Notes: a model not told the origin generated them from the letters alone. A DNA stretch of 64,000 nucleotides from Kovacikia minuta CCNUW1 (GCF_020091585.1 NZ_CP083583.1:992001-1056000), one strand, 5' to 3'; counted from the stretch's first letter, positions 46,047 to 57,894 are shown. Numbers and translations are program-made.

Positions 46047-46265
46047 TCAGTCATCCTCTCTGATTGACTGCTGGTCCTGACGATTAACCAAATCTCTTAC
46101 ACTTTCCTCTAAGTTATTAATTCCTATCTCCAAATCTCGAATTCTCCTGTTGCTTGCTAAAAGCCTTTCGTGATCTCTAGGACTGTCTCTAGTTGCCTCT
46201 AGGAGGAGGATTATGAAACTCAGAATGGCAAACATTATATCCCATATATAGTTCATGGTTAACAT
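46047..46265 (-). CDS. Small membrane protein with C-terminal coiled coil (second of a pair)
   Basis: About 72 residues from the ATG at 46265, five bases after the stop of the preceding small gene (the frame is open to 46295). A membrane span (YIWDIMFAILSFIILLLEAT) is followed by a charged coiled coil (NRRIRDLEIGINNLEESVRD). The same layout as its neighbour indicates ancient duplication. By position, 320-540 bp after the large toxin-like gene, the pair could provide immunity. Confidence 0.55.
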   Translation of the reverse strand: MLTMNYIWDIMFAILSFIILLLEATRDSPRDHERLLASNRRIRDLEIGINNLEESVRDLVNRQDQQSIREDD

Positions 46266-46269
46266 TTGG

Positions 46270-46488
46270 TTAGCTTCCAGAGTTGATGGCTTCAATTGTT
46301 TCTTCTAGTTCTAGTAACTTAGATTCAAGTTCTGTTATTTTTTCATCTCTCTCAAAGAGTTCTTTTCGTGCAATAGCAAGTTTACTGTCAAATGTGAAAC
46401 TCATAACTACAGTTACACATATTAAAAGGATAGGACAGATAACACTGAATTCCATAGCAAGGTGTGCTCCAGATAGATTCATCTTCAC
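46270..46488 (-). CDS. Small membrane protein with C-terminal coiled coil (first of a pair)
   Basis: 72 residues: one membrane span (FSVICPILLICVTVVMSFTF, about residues 14-33) and a coiled coil (ARKELFERDEKITELESKLL). It starts 94 bp after the stop of the large Ig-like toxin scaffold. No family recognised. The span plus coiled-coil pattern recalls spanin-like or immunity-type small proteins, without direct evidence. Confidence 0.55.
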   Translation of the reverse strand: MKMNLSGAHLAMEFSVICPILLICVTVVMSFTFDSKLAIARKELFERDEKITELESKLLELEETIEAINSGS

Positions 46489-46582
46489 ATGTACTATTAA
46501 ACAGGGCAGCTTTTCTCCTTAGATAAGGATTTCCAGCACCTCCAAACCTTCTATTAACAAGATGGACATACCTCTCTATTAA

Positions 46583-49500
46583 TCATCTGTGCTGAACCCA
46601 ATCACTTAATCGCTTTATCAATTGATCAATCTTAAGCAATGTAGGATCATTTGGAGAAATCTTGTGACTAGGATTGCCATCATCAAAATCTCTTAAGCAA
46701 CGTCTAAACTCTAAAAGTGTCTTTAAAAGATTAAATGTAGCATCAAAGCATTGAAAAACATTCCTATTATCTCCAAAGCAACTACGTGATACCCTGACTG
46801 TTTGTTCAAGAAGTTGTCCACTAAAGAGAAAGAAGCAAAACCTCCACCCTGCCGCAGATAAAGCCCTAACGGCTGTTTCTGCCAAAACATTAGCTATCTC
46901 TCTCAGTGGTTCGTCATCGGCGTGTAAAAGTGCGTAGACAAATGGGTAACGATCCTCATTTACTTCGGGTATGGCTTCTAAAGCTCTCAGCCCTGAGTAA
47001 TCGCTTCCAAAGTTTATTACCTGAGAAACGAAGGAAGCATCACGCATTTGTTCTTGTAGTTCTAGCGGTTGGTGGAAAGCTGTAAGAAGGTTGCGCTCGA
47101 ACTGAAGAAGGGCTGTGCGTGAGTCAGGATCACTGAAGTTTTCAAAAAACTGGGCTATCTCTTGAGTTCCTTTTTGTATACTCTGAGATTGCCACAATGT
47201 ATTCAAGAATAGTCCTGTATTCTCTACACCTGCCGCTGCATAAGGATTAAGAGCAGTATAAGCTCCACCTAGTCCCATCAAGGCATCCAGAAATACTGGG
47301 TCATGCTTCTGCCTTTCTAGCCCTTCGCCCTGCAATAGTTCTGCTGCATCCAACAAGTTGACCGCAAAGTCTAATCCCTTGATTCGTTCCGCTCCTGTAT
47401 CCATCCCACTGAAGAACGCACTCAATCCACTTTGGGCTTGCTTCACCTGCTGGGCATCCCCCCGCCAGAGCCGATCTAAAAAGCCCTGAACGGCTGCATC
47501 TGTAGCACTCTGGTTTACAGTCGGATTTGACTTGACAAACTCAAACCCAAACTCCATCAATTCTCTCAGGAGCCGAGCATCCTTCAAATCATTCTTTAAC
47601 GAAGGCACCTTCGCCGCCGCCTGCATCAGGTTATTGATAAACTGAATCGCCCTCACAGGATCTTCCACCCCATCGAGCAATTGCCCCAACTGACTCACAC
47701 CCTTCTGAAGCGCCGCCGCAATATCCCCACTGCCCTTAAACTGCCCATTCGCATCGGGAATTTGCAGCCGCCACAGCAGATCCAAAAAGCCAAACGCCTC
47801 ATCCTCTGGTGGCACTGTTGCTTCCGGGTTTGGGTTCAACCAGGCATAGGTCTTCGCCAACTCCATCACTGCTGTGGTCAATGCCCCCTGCTGCGTCTGC
47901 GTCACCGCAATCTGTTTGGCGTTAAAGACCTCCGTCACCACCTCCAGTAATGTCGCCTGAAACACCTGCTCCCGCACCGAGAGGGGATCTTGAACCAGCC
48001 CCTGAGCTAACCAGGCACCTCCCCATGGCACAAAGCTGTCAAACACCCCTGCCGTAGCTCCGGTTGGGTCATAAGCATCGGCAAACAGTCCCTCCATTGC
48101 TGGACGCATCCACTCAATCAACGCCTGGTCATTGGTGAAATCCTCATCCGCTTGAATTAGATCATTCAAGCGTCTGCCAATCTCCAGCAGAATGTTCTGG
48201 CGGTTATCCAATGCTCCTTTTTTGTGAATCGTCTCAGGGCTGGTACTGATGAAATCCACTGCTTGATGGACAATGGCATTGATGCTCTCGGCATACTCAT
48301 ACTCATACCCCGAGCCAGTCGGACCCTTTTGCCCGTCCTTATCCCCTGGATTTAACCCGCCATCATACCCAGGAGTCCATCCGCCACCGGAACCACCTCC
48401 ACCGTAATAACCCCAATTGCCGCCTCCGCCAACATATCCCCAGGTATTCACGTTCGCCGGTGTCGGTTGAACATTCGGATCGGTCGGACGTCGGTCTTTG
48501 ATCGGAGTCATCGGATCGCCATCATCGTCCTCTGTCCATTGGTCGTCATCAGTTACCCGTCTATCACCCGGAACAAAGAACTGGAAGCGGGTGCGCTGGG
48601 AATTCCCTGCGACATCCGTACTGGTTACGATCAGGTTATACACTTCCTCATCCTGCAAGACAGAATTATTCGCTGCCAGTTCACTGATCACTTGATCAAA
48701 TGCGGTGCCACTGGTTGAACCTGCCACGGTAAAGGAATGTTGGGCGATCGACTGTCCATCACTTGTCCGTTCGATCGCGTAAACCACCTCCACATCGTTC
48801 AAATTGTCCTGCACCGTGCCCTGCAAGTGCATTCCCCGCTCCCAGGCAATCCCATCAATCACATCCGGCAGTGATGTTTCTGGTGCAGAGCGATCCAACT
48901 TAAACAGCACCGATTTCTCTGCCATCTGGTTGTCTGCCGTCAGCAGTTTCAAGCGCAAGGTGTACGTGCCATCGGCTAATCCATCCTCAGTTAAAGCTGC
49001 CAGTGCTGCTTCACTCAATGTAAAGGTTCCGTCTGGATGCAAGAACTCAGTCACATCCTGGAACGTTGCATTTGCTGTCTGATCAAAGGTTGCTTGCAAT
49101 CCGGTAATTGGACTGGGAGCAGAAACCACCCCAGAAATCCCTGGAAGATAAGTCCACTCATCGGTCGCATTGCCCGTGTTTTGCGTCAGTTGTGCCAGCA
49201 AGACAGGGTTAAGATTCACTCCAGTTCCCGTCGTGTTCAGCGTCACAGAATAGGATTGAGACGTTTCATTGCCTGCCACATCGGTAGAGGTAATGGTCAG
49301 CGTTTGCACGCCACTTAAGCCACCAAAGTCCAGAGATCGCAGAAATAGCCCATTCTCTGCCACGGGCACCGTCACTTCTGGCAAATTACCCAACTGGTAG
49401 CGCAAGGATGCCACTGCTGAGAGGGTGCCATCGATCGCCCCCACTAAGCGAGTGCCCATTGTCAAGGTTGCGCCATTTTCCAGGACAACCGGATTGTTGC

Positions 49501-51783
49501 TATCTGCTGCCAGGGTTTTGATTTGTGCGGTCGGTGCCGTTGCATCCACCGTCACCATTAATGTTGCCGCCTGACTGTCACCATTCGCATTATGGGCGAT
49601 CGCACTCAGGAGATTGTTCCCCGCTGGCAAGGCAGACGTGATCTCAACTGACCACTCGCCATTCGCGTCAGCGATCGTCTGTCCCAACAGTTGTTGTCCC
49701 CGCAACAGCCGCACCGTAGCTCCAGCTTCAGCCGTTCCCATCACGGTAGGGGTTGCATCACTGGTAATGCCATCTGAACTACTCAGACCGCTATCGGTTG
49801 CTGCCATTAACCGCACTCCTTGGGGCATTGCCGGAACGAGTGTATTGATGGAGAGAGAGGTTGCTGTCGAAGCTGGACTGGTGTTGCCTGCCAAATCAGT
49901 CGCTGTCGCACTCAGGCTATGCGTCCCATTCCGCAGTTGGCTGGTCGTCACCCGCCAGTTACCCGTTGCATCCGCATAGGTTTCAGCAATCAGATCCGTT
50001 CCTTCATACAGTTCGACCAGAGCACCCGCTTCCGCACTGCCACTAATCTTCACTGCTGTGGTACCAACTGCTGTCCAACTGAGATTAACGGGGGCGATCG
50101 GTGCCTGGGTATCGAGGTTAAACGTCAGATCGAATAACTCAGAAAGGTTGCCCTGTTCATCCTCTGCTTGCAAATGCAAGGTATGGGCACCCTGCGAAAG
50201 AGTTCCCCCATAGATGGCTTCCAACTGTGCCTGGTTCAGCGTAAAACTGCCATCGGCTTGAAGTTGTGCCGTAATGTCAATGAAATTAGCCGTTTGGATG
50301 TTGCCAAACCCTGCCCGTAACACCGTGACCTGATCGACATTCGTCACAGTTCCGCTAACGGTTGGATCTGAAGTAATCCCATCCGTGTTGGTGTATCCGT
50401 AAAGAGACGTATCATTTACCAGTTCAGCCAGAATGATGGGAGCATCCAGATCCCGATTCACAGTGATTGAGTAGGGTGGCAGCGTAATCTCATTGCCTGC
50501 CAGGTCGATCGCCTTCACCGTCAAGGTATGCGCCCCGTTGCTGATGCCCGTAAAATCGATCGCCACATCAAAACCGCCATCTGCCTGCACGGTTACTGAA
50601 ATCGGCGATTGTCCTGTTGCCAACGTATCGAAGTAGTACGACACCGAATCGATCACACTACCAGTGCCATTGGCACTCCCCACCAACCGAGCGTTATTCA
50701 TCAATGTGGCATTGTTGCTCAAACTGCTGATGGTCAGGGTTGGCGCGACGGTATCGATCGTCACACTCAAGGTATCCGAAACCGCACTAATATTCCCTGC
50801 CACATCGCCAGCTTCAACCTTAAACGTATGCACCCCATCCGTCAGGTCTGCATATCCTGCTTGCCAGATGCCATTGCTATTGGCATAGACAGCCGCTCTA
50901 CCCGCGTTATCAGTGCCATAATCACGGTAGATGATGACCAAACTTCCCGCTTCTGCAACGCCGCGAATCATCGGGTTATTGACCTTGGTTACCCGATCCT
51001 GGTGACTACTGCCACTATCGCTTTCAGGAATCAGGGCGATCGTCGGAACTGTAGGAGCGATCGTATCGAGGGTAAACGTCAACGAGAAAGGAGTGGAGAG
51101 ATTGCCAAACTCATCCTGTGCCAGGAGCGTCAGGGTATGAACGCCCTCTGGCAGTGAACCGCCATAAATCGTGTCCAACAGACTGCGGCTCAAGGAGAAG
51201 CTGCCATCTGCCTGCATCTGAGGCAATACATTCACATAATTCGCGATCGTCTTGTTCTCAAATCCAGCCTGAAAACTACTGATTAAATGGGTCTCGCTGA
51301 CAGAACCAATAATCGTCGCGATCGACGTAATCCAATCAGCCCCAGCAACGGGAGCGGTGTTGTAGACCAAAACGGTATCGTTCTCCAGGTGAGCCGTTAC
51401 GACTGGGGCGATCGTATCGATGACCACAGACAGCCCATAGCTGGTATTGACATCTGCGCCACTGGCATAGACCCGCACATAGTAGGTGCCCGCACTCAAG
51501 TGAGCTGTGACCATCTCCGCAGTACTGTCTGGGTTGCTGGAACTTTGCAAAACGCTGCTACTATCCAGCAGTTGCAGATTGGCATCTCCACTGAGTCCAC
51601 TCAGGCGAAACCTGACCCCTGTGGTTACAGCCAGATCGAAGCGGTAGTAATCATTGTTGTCATTCGTTCCAACTACTCCACTGTAAGAACCCGACCCATT
51701 CAGGGTACCGATATTAAAGGCAGTAGCGGTTGTATTCCCCGCGTTATCAATTTGTGAGGGCGAATCAAACTGAGTCGTAGGGG
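46583..51783 (-). CDS. Large Ig-like polymorphic toxin-type protein, 5' truncated by Tn3
   Basis: The frame is open from the transposon edge (51783); the first usable start is 51550 (1,655 codons from there). Order: PPC-like domain (QIDNAGNTTATAFNIGTLNG, nearly identical to that of the giant RHS protein); about seven bacterial Ig-like repeats; the PGDRRV module (about residues 885-1010 from 51550); Gly-rich linker (WGYYGGGGSGGGWTPGYDGG); helical repeats each carrying LNP and FLxxLWR-like motifs (YAWLNPNPEA, FGFLDLLWRLQ; GFLDRLWRGD; LFLNTLWQSQ); and a unique Cys-containing C-terminus (FCFFLFSGQLLEQTVRVSRS, FQCFDATFNLLKTLLEFRRC). The C-terminus matches no toxin I know. Exported role inferred from PPC and Ig-like domains. 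Its promoter and N-terminus were removed by the transposon. Confidence 0.78.
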
Positions 51784-51822
51784 AAGGACCCGCGTGCGCA
51801 TTTGAACAGAAAGTTACGGTTT
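51784..51822 (+). repeat. Left inverted repeat of the Tn3-family transposon
   Basis: 39 bp, begins AAGGACCCGCGTGCG and ends TTACGGTTT. A perfect inverted copy lies at 56729-56767. Confidence 0.88.
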
Positions 51823-51897
51823 CGCTTGAAAGCCCTTCCCTATAAGCTTTTCAGTCATACATTTAGATCAGTATATTGGGGATAGGGAAAACGTAGG

Positions 51898-52518
<621 letters not shown>

Positions 52519-53639
52519 AGTAGGAGGGTGAAATTAAGTGTAAGATAAAGCGTTCGCTAAAATCGCCTATCATGCCCGCCCCTTTACGCATTCATTTGAC
52601 CGCTGAGGAAGACCGAACCTTAACAGAACTGCGACTGGCTCAGAACCTGCCCCAGCGCACTCGTGACCGCGCCCACATGTTGCGGCTGAACGCTCAGGGA
52701 TGGAACGTGCCAGCGATTGCGGACGTGTTCGAGTGCCATCCTCATACGGTCAGAGCGACGCTGCGACGCTGGGAAGAAAAGGGTTTAGGTGGACTCTGGG
52801 AAGCTCCAGGACGGGGTGCAAAACCAAAGTGGCACGCCTCAGACTTGGACTATCTGACAGAGTGTTTGGAGCACGAACCCCGAACCTACAACAGTTTGCA
52901 ATTAGCCAAAAAGCTGAAACAAGAGCGCTCCGTCGATTTAAGTAGTGACCGACTCCGCCGACTCCTCAAAAAAAAAACTACCGATGGAAACGCACCCGAC
53001 AGAGTCATCGTAAAAAACAAGACCCCCTGCAAAAGGCGCGCAAGCAGGCAGACTTAGAGACCTTAGAGCTAGCCGCACAAGCGGGGCACATTGAACTCAA
53101 GTATCTCGATGAAGCAGGGTTCTGCCTCTGGAGCCCAGTCAGCTACAGCTATAGTCGGGTGGGCGTACAAAAACGGATGGAACAAACACTCAAGCGCTAT
53201 GGCAACCGGATTAGCATTTTGGGTCTGTGGCAACCGGGAGAGCGGTTTGAGTATGCCTTAGTGCAAGGCGGATTCAAGGGCAAAAGCTACATTAAGGTGA
53301 TGGATTGGATGGCAGACAAAGCCGCTCAAACCTTGGCACAAACAGGTCGCATCACAGTAGTGGTGCAGGATAATGGCTCTCTCCATACCAGTCAACTGGT
53401 GCGGCAACAGTGGTCACGGTGGCAGGAGCAAGGATTATTCTTTTTCTTTTTGCCGCCCTACTGTTCAGAGATGAATCCGATTGAAACCCAGTGGCATCAA
53501 CTGAAATGTCATGAGATTGCAGGACAGATGTTTGATAACGAGTACGATTTAGCAATGGCTGTCATGAATGGAATGACAGTTCGTAGCCAAGCAGGTGATT
53601 ATGCACTGGAGCGTTTTATATTTAATTGCACCTAGCTAC
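52519..53639 (+). mobile_element. IS630-family element inserted between tnpR and tnpA
   Basis: About 1,121 bp flanked by TA on both sides (52517-52518 and 53640-53641), the target duplication expected of IS630. Ends are imperfect inverted repeats: AGTAGGAGGGTGAAATTAAG at the left and, read inward on the other strand, AGTAGCTAGGTGCAATTAAA at the right. Confidence 0.85.
52572..53635 (+). CDS. IS630-family transposase, two frames joined by -1 slip on an A10 run
   Basis: The first frame (52572-53057) holds helix-turn-helix domains ([20 protein letters not shown]). At a run of ten A (52968-52977) a -1 shift enters the second frame, which reads [18 protein letters not shown] and then the DDE core: [26 protein letters not shown] and [13 protein letters not shown], ending at 53635. 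A GTG at 53159 is only an apparent start. The position of the slippery run between the DNA-binding and catalytic parts suits programmed frameshifting, but a simple indel is not excluded. Confidence 0.82.
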
Positions 53640-53705
53640 TTATTTCGTCTTTTTTATACTGTCTACTAATTTATAAATTTATAGACATTTTGACCGCCGG
53701 GCAGA

Positions 53706-56684
53706 ATGCCCAACAGGCGGTTGTCTGAGTTTGCTCTTCCTCAAACAGGACCGCAGGGGGCTATGACTACACCGGAAAACTTTCTATCCAAGCGTCAGCG
53801 CTATCAGCCGATCGCTTTGCCACAAAGCTTTTCAGATGAGCAGATGGTCAGGGACTGGACTCTCTCAGAGGCGGACAAGGAGGCGGTGAATGAATATCGC
53901 AAGAGTACTCGTGTGTTCATTGCCATCCAGCTTTGCTCAGTCCGTCTGTACGGTCGGTTCCTCAATCAAGTTCATGATCTGTCGCCTCACATTAGCAATT
54001 ATCTGGGGCAACAGTTGGCTTTACCGCCCTCGCTGGCGATTGAGGTTCCAGAACGCAAAGCCACCTATACCGAACATCGACACAACATCCTCAAACACCT
54101 GGGGTTTCAGAAGTTTGATGAGGCTGTTCAAACAAAGCTCGAAACTTGGTTAGAGCAACAGGCTCACCTGGGACTGCTCCCTGAGGACCTGTTCCTCCAA
54201 ACTGAGCATTATCTTTTAGCGCAACGCGTTCTCCTGCCAGGACCATCTGTTCTGGAGCGGTTCATCATCCGCATTTGCTCTACTGTCCATCAGCACCTCT
54301 TCGAGGTTGTCTCTCAACAACTCTCACCTGAGTTGCGTCAGGCCATTGACCAGTTGCTCAAAGTCTCTGAAGGTGAGCAACGCTCCTACTTCCATCAGCT
54401 CAAAACCTATCCACCAGCAGCCACGATCTCATCACTGCAATCCTATCTGGAACGCTACCAAACTGTTACAGCAACAGGCATTGATTATTTTAAGGGGCAA
54501 ATGTTGACCCCGGCTTTCCTCGACTATTGGTTTAAGCTGGCAAAACGCTACAGTGCCACGGATCTCAAGCGGTTTGCTGACCACAAGCGCTACACCCTCA
54601 TGGCGTGCTTTCTGCTAGAAACTCGCAAGGTTTTACTGGATCACCTGGTTAAGATGCATGACCAATACCTCACGGATATGTGCCGCAAGGCCAAGAATAG
54701 CTACGAACAAAAGCACCGCGAATTGCGTCAGCGACAGAAGAAGGCTGTTGATATCGTGCTGGAGGCCAATCACTACCTGCTGGATTGGCCTCTAGAGCAA
54801 CCCCTGTTAAAGGCAGAATTTTGGCAATTGGTTGACGAGGATGAATTTCGTAGCGCTCTGGAGAACCTGCAAGCATTCAAACGTCTTGAAGAAACGGGAT
54901 ACGGGGATTTGCTCTTAGCCCGTTACCCCAGTTTGCGGAAGTACTTTGCTCAATTCATTCACCTCCCTTTTGCTGCTGAGCATGGCAATGGCGACCTGAT
55001 AGAAGCCATCGGGCTGGTTCGGCAACTGGATGCCGGCAACCTCAAAAAACTACCCAAAACGGCACCAGCAGCTTTTGTCCCTCAAGAGTTGCGGCGTGCG
55101 CTCAAAAATCAGACTGGAGCCCTTAATCGCAATGCTTGGGAAGTGGGACTGGCTTTAGCGATCAAGGATGCGTTGCGCTCTGGTGATCTCTATTTGACTC
55201 AAAGTAAGCACCATGTTTCGTTTTGGAACTTCATGCTCAGCGAGACCCGTTGGCAACAGATACGCACATCCTCGTTTGAGGAACTGCAACAGCCACCCAA
55301 ACACGAGGTCAAAACGGTTCTCCCTCAACAGTTCCACGAGGCGATCGCCCAGGCAAAGGAGCAATTTCCGTTCGACAATTTTGCCGAGATTGTCGATGGC
55401 AAGCTCAAGTTGAGACGCTACGACAAAGTGGCTGTCCCAGATGCCGTTGCCACCTTGCAAAAGGTGATTGATTCACGCTTACCCTCAATCCGCATTGAAC
55501 AGTTGCTGATGGAGGTTGACCAACTCACACACTTCAGTCGTCACTTTACGCCGATCCAAGGCGAGTCTAAACCATCACATTTCTACAGAACACTAATGGC
55601 GACTTTGATTTCTCAAGCAACCAACCTGGGGGTGGTCTCTATGAGTGCCAGTGTGAAAGGAACCTCGATCAATATGCTCCGACGGGTGCTTCATTACTTT
55701 ATCCGGGAGGAGACCTTAACGGCAGCGAATGCCGAACTGGTGAATCGGCATCACGAACTACCCTTGAGTGCTGTACATGGGTCTGGAACGCTGTCATCAT
55801 CTGACGCACAACGCTTTGGCATTCGCGCCAGTAGTCTGTTGGCCTCCTATTACCCGCGCTACTACGGCTATTACGAAAAGGCGATTGGCATCTACACCCA
55901 TGTCTCTGATCAATACTCAGTCTTCAGTACCAAAGTGATTTCTTGCAGTCCCCGTGAAGCTTTGTATGTCCTGGATGGGCTACTGGAAAACAACACGATC
56001 CTCAGAATCCGCGAGCATACGACGGACACTCATGGCTACACCGAGATCATCTTTGCACTGTGTCACTTATTGGGCTTCTATTTCATGCCACGCATCCGGG
56101 ATTTGAAGGACCAGCAGCTTTATAAAGTCGATAGAAACCATGATTATGGGGTCTTCACGCCCTTGCTAACGAAAACGGCTGATCTCAACATTATTGAGGA
56201 ACAGTGGGAGGAGATGATTCGGGTGGCCACTTCCCTCAAGCAACGCACAGCACCTGCGAATGTGATTGTTCAGAGGCTCACCAATAGTTTCCCAGCCGAC
56301 CGGCTGTCGAAGGCATTTACCCATCTCGGTCGTATCCTCAAAACTCAATATATCTTGCGCTATCTCACCGAGCCCAGTCTGCGGCAGACGGTGCAACGCC
56401 AGCTCAACAAGGGCGAATACCGACACAAGCTGCCACGTCGGGTTTTCTTTGCTGATCAAGGCGAGTTTACGACGGGGGATTACGAGGAGATTATGAATAA
56501 GGCCAGCTGCTTGAGTCTGGTTTCCAATGCGATCCTCTACTGGAACACCATCAAGATCAACGAAATCGTCGAAAGCCTTAGGGCACAAGGGGAACTGATT
56601 GAGGCTGAAACCCTATCTCACATCTCTTTGCTCCCCTTCAGGCATGTCGTGCCGAATGGAACGTATTTCATTGATGACCTATAG
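53706..56684 (+). CDS. tnpA: Tn3-family transposase TnpA
   Basis: 992 residues, normal length for Tn3 transposases. The start may be the ATG at 53763 (MTTPENFLSKRQRYQP), since the first 19 residues look unlike the family. The N-terminal DNA-binding part is followed by the DDE catalytic region: HGSGTLSSSDAQRFGIR (first Asp), HTTDTHGYTEIIFAL (second Asp) and LNKGEYRHKLPRRVF (Glu). It ends 44 bp before the right inverted repeat. Replicative transposition; intact. Confidence 0.92.
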   Translation: MPNRRLSEFALPQTGPQGAMTTPENFLSKRQRYQPIALPQSFSDEQMVRDWTLSEADKEAVNEYRKSTRVFIAIQLCSVRLYGRFLNQVHDLSPHISNYLGQQLALPPSLAIEVPERKATYTEHRHNILKHLGFQKFDEAVQTKLETWLEQQAHLGLLPEDLFLQTEHYLLAQRVLLPGPSVLERFIIRICSTVHQHLFEVVSQQLSPELRQAIDQLLKVSEGEQRSYFHQLKTYPPAATISSLQSYLERYQTVTATGIDYFKGQMLTPAFLDYWFKLAKRYSATDLKRFADHKRYTLMACFLLETRKVLLDHLVKMHDQYLTDMCRKAKNSYEQKHRELRQRQKKAVDIVLEANHYLLDWPLEQPLLKAEFWQLVDEDEFRSALENLQAFKRLEETGYGDLLLARYPSLRKYFAQFIHLPFAAEHGNGDLIEAIGLVRQLDAGNLKKLPKTAPAAFVPQELRRALKNQTGALNRNAWEVGLALAIKDALRSGDLYLTQSKHHVSFWNFMLSETRWQQIRTSSFEELQQPPKHEVKTVLPQQFHEAIAQAKEQFPFDNFAEIVDGKLKLRRYDKVAVPDAVATLQKVIDSRLPSIRIEQLLMEVDQLTHFSRHFTPIQGESKPSHFYRTLMATLISQATNLGVVSMSASVKGTSINMLRRVLHYFIREETLTAANAELVNRHHELPLSAVHGSGTLSSSDAQRFGIRASSLLASYYPRYYGYYEKAIGIYTHVSDQYSVFSTKVISCSPREALYVLDGLLENNTILRIREHTTDTHGYTEIIFALCHLLGFYFMPRIRDLKDQQLYKVDRNHDYGVFTPLLTKTADLNIIEEQWEEMIRVATSLKQRTAPANVIVQRLTNSFPADRLSKAFTHLGRILKTQYILRYLTEPSLRQTVQRQLNKGEYRHKLPRRVFFADQGEFTTGDYEEIMNKASCLSLVSNAILYWNTIKINEIVESLRAQGELIEAETLSHISLLPFRHVVPNGTYFIDDL

Positions 56685-56728
56685 CTGTAAATCCTACATG
56701 CCAAGGCTTTCGGTAATACCCGAATTCA

Positions 56729-56767
56729 AAACCGTAACTTTCTGTTCAAATGCGCACGCGGGTCCTT
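56729..56767 (-). repeat. Right inverted repeat of the Tn3-family transposon
   Basis: Perfect inverted copy of 51784-51822. It contains the ATG used by the truncated MFS frame. Confidence 0.88.
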
Positions 56768-57760
56768 TTTGCTGATTCTTGGGGGCGTAAGCGCATTATT
56801 GTTTCGGCAATTTTTGCTTTGTCCGTGCCGATGTTCCTAGCAGCAACAGCTTCTGACTTAAACTCTCTTATTCAATGGCGTTTCATTCAAGGACTTTTCA
56901 TTCCAGGAATTTTCACAGTTGCGTTAGCTTACATTGGCGAAGAGTGGGATCGCACCAAAGTAGGTTCAGCGACAGCCGCTTATGTGTCTGGTAATGTTTT
57001 TGGTAGCGTTTCTGGGCGGGTACTGGCTGGATTTGTTGCAGAACATCTCAATTGGCGTTGGTCGTTTGTAGCACTAGGATGTTTGCTTGTTCTGGGCGGG
57101 ATGGCAACTTGGCAATGGCTACCTCAGTCACGTCACTTTGTTCGTCAACGCAATCCGTTAGCCTCAATTCGCAGCTTTACTCAACATCTCTGTAATCCAA
57201 AACTGCTTGCCATTTATGCGATTGGCTTTAATACTCTATTTGTTTTTGTTAGTACCTTTACGTATATCACTTTTTATCTAGCGGCGGCTCCTTTTCATTT
57301 AACCAGTGTGGCATTAGGCGTACTCTTTTTAGTTAATTTGCCTGGTGCGGTGATAACCGCAATGGTGGGTCGATGGATTGACAAAATTGGACAACGTTTG
57401 ACTGTGCTAATTGCGGTCGGCGTTTCCTGCTTTGGCATTCTGTTAACGTTAGTGCCGATACTAGCAGTTGTATTGATCGGATTAATGCTTTGCTCAATCG
57501 GAGTCTTTCTCTGTCAATCCGCTGCTAGTAGCTACATTGGAGTTGTAGCAAGTCTTGCGCGTTCTTCTGCCGTAGGTCTATATGTTAGTTTTTACTATTT
57601 AGGTGGAACAATTGGTGCTGCTGTTCCTGGATTATTTTGGGCGGTAGGGGGTTGGATTGCTTGTGTCATACTAATTGTTGTGATTCAAGTTATAACAGTT
57701 GGTTTTGTAGTTTGTTTCTGGCGCAGTCATTTAGCAAAGATACCTAAAATCAACACCTAG
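56750..57760 (+). pseudogene. MFS efflux transporter, N-terminus removed by the transposon
   Basis: 336 codons whose ATG lies inside the Tn3 right inverted repeat (MRTRV is transposon sequence). True MFS sequence begins at FADSWGRKRIIVSAIFALSV, the conserved loop 2-3 motif, so membrane spans 1 and 2 and their loops are missing. About ten spans remain. The pattern (IQWRFIQGLFIPGIFTVALA) is like YnfM/AraJ-type drug-efflux carriers. Without the first two spans it is unlikely to work, although the fusion keeps an open frame with a start codon. Confidence 0.75.
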
Positions 57761-57807
57761 TATTTTGCAGAGTGATCGCTAAACAATAGGCAGTCGCGGC
57801 AATCGCA

Positions 57808-57894
57808 GCCTAACAACCGTGTTGCAGCGGAACGACCCGTTTTCCTCGTTGAGTTGCGGAGGTTGCCTGCGTCCGCTGAACACGAACGTTATGC
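57808..57894 (+). other. attC-like recombination site (integron 59-base-element type)
   Basis: An 87-bp element: GCCTAAC at the left (matching RYYYAAC), then CAACCGTGTTGCAGCGG; at the right TCCGCTGAACACGAAC followed by GTTATGC (close to GTTRRRY). The inner arms GCAGCGGA and TCCGCTG are complementary, giving the expected extended hairpin. It lies 48 bp after the MFS stop, where an attC sits in a gene cassette. No integrase is in the window. Confidence 0.55.

Noticed and set aside
48467-51157. Plus-strand frames opposite the Ig-like repeats
   Set aside because: Shadows of a continuous minus-strand frame with clear domain repeats.
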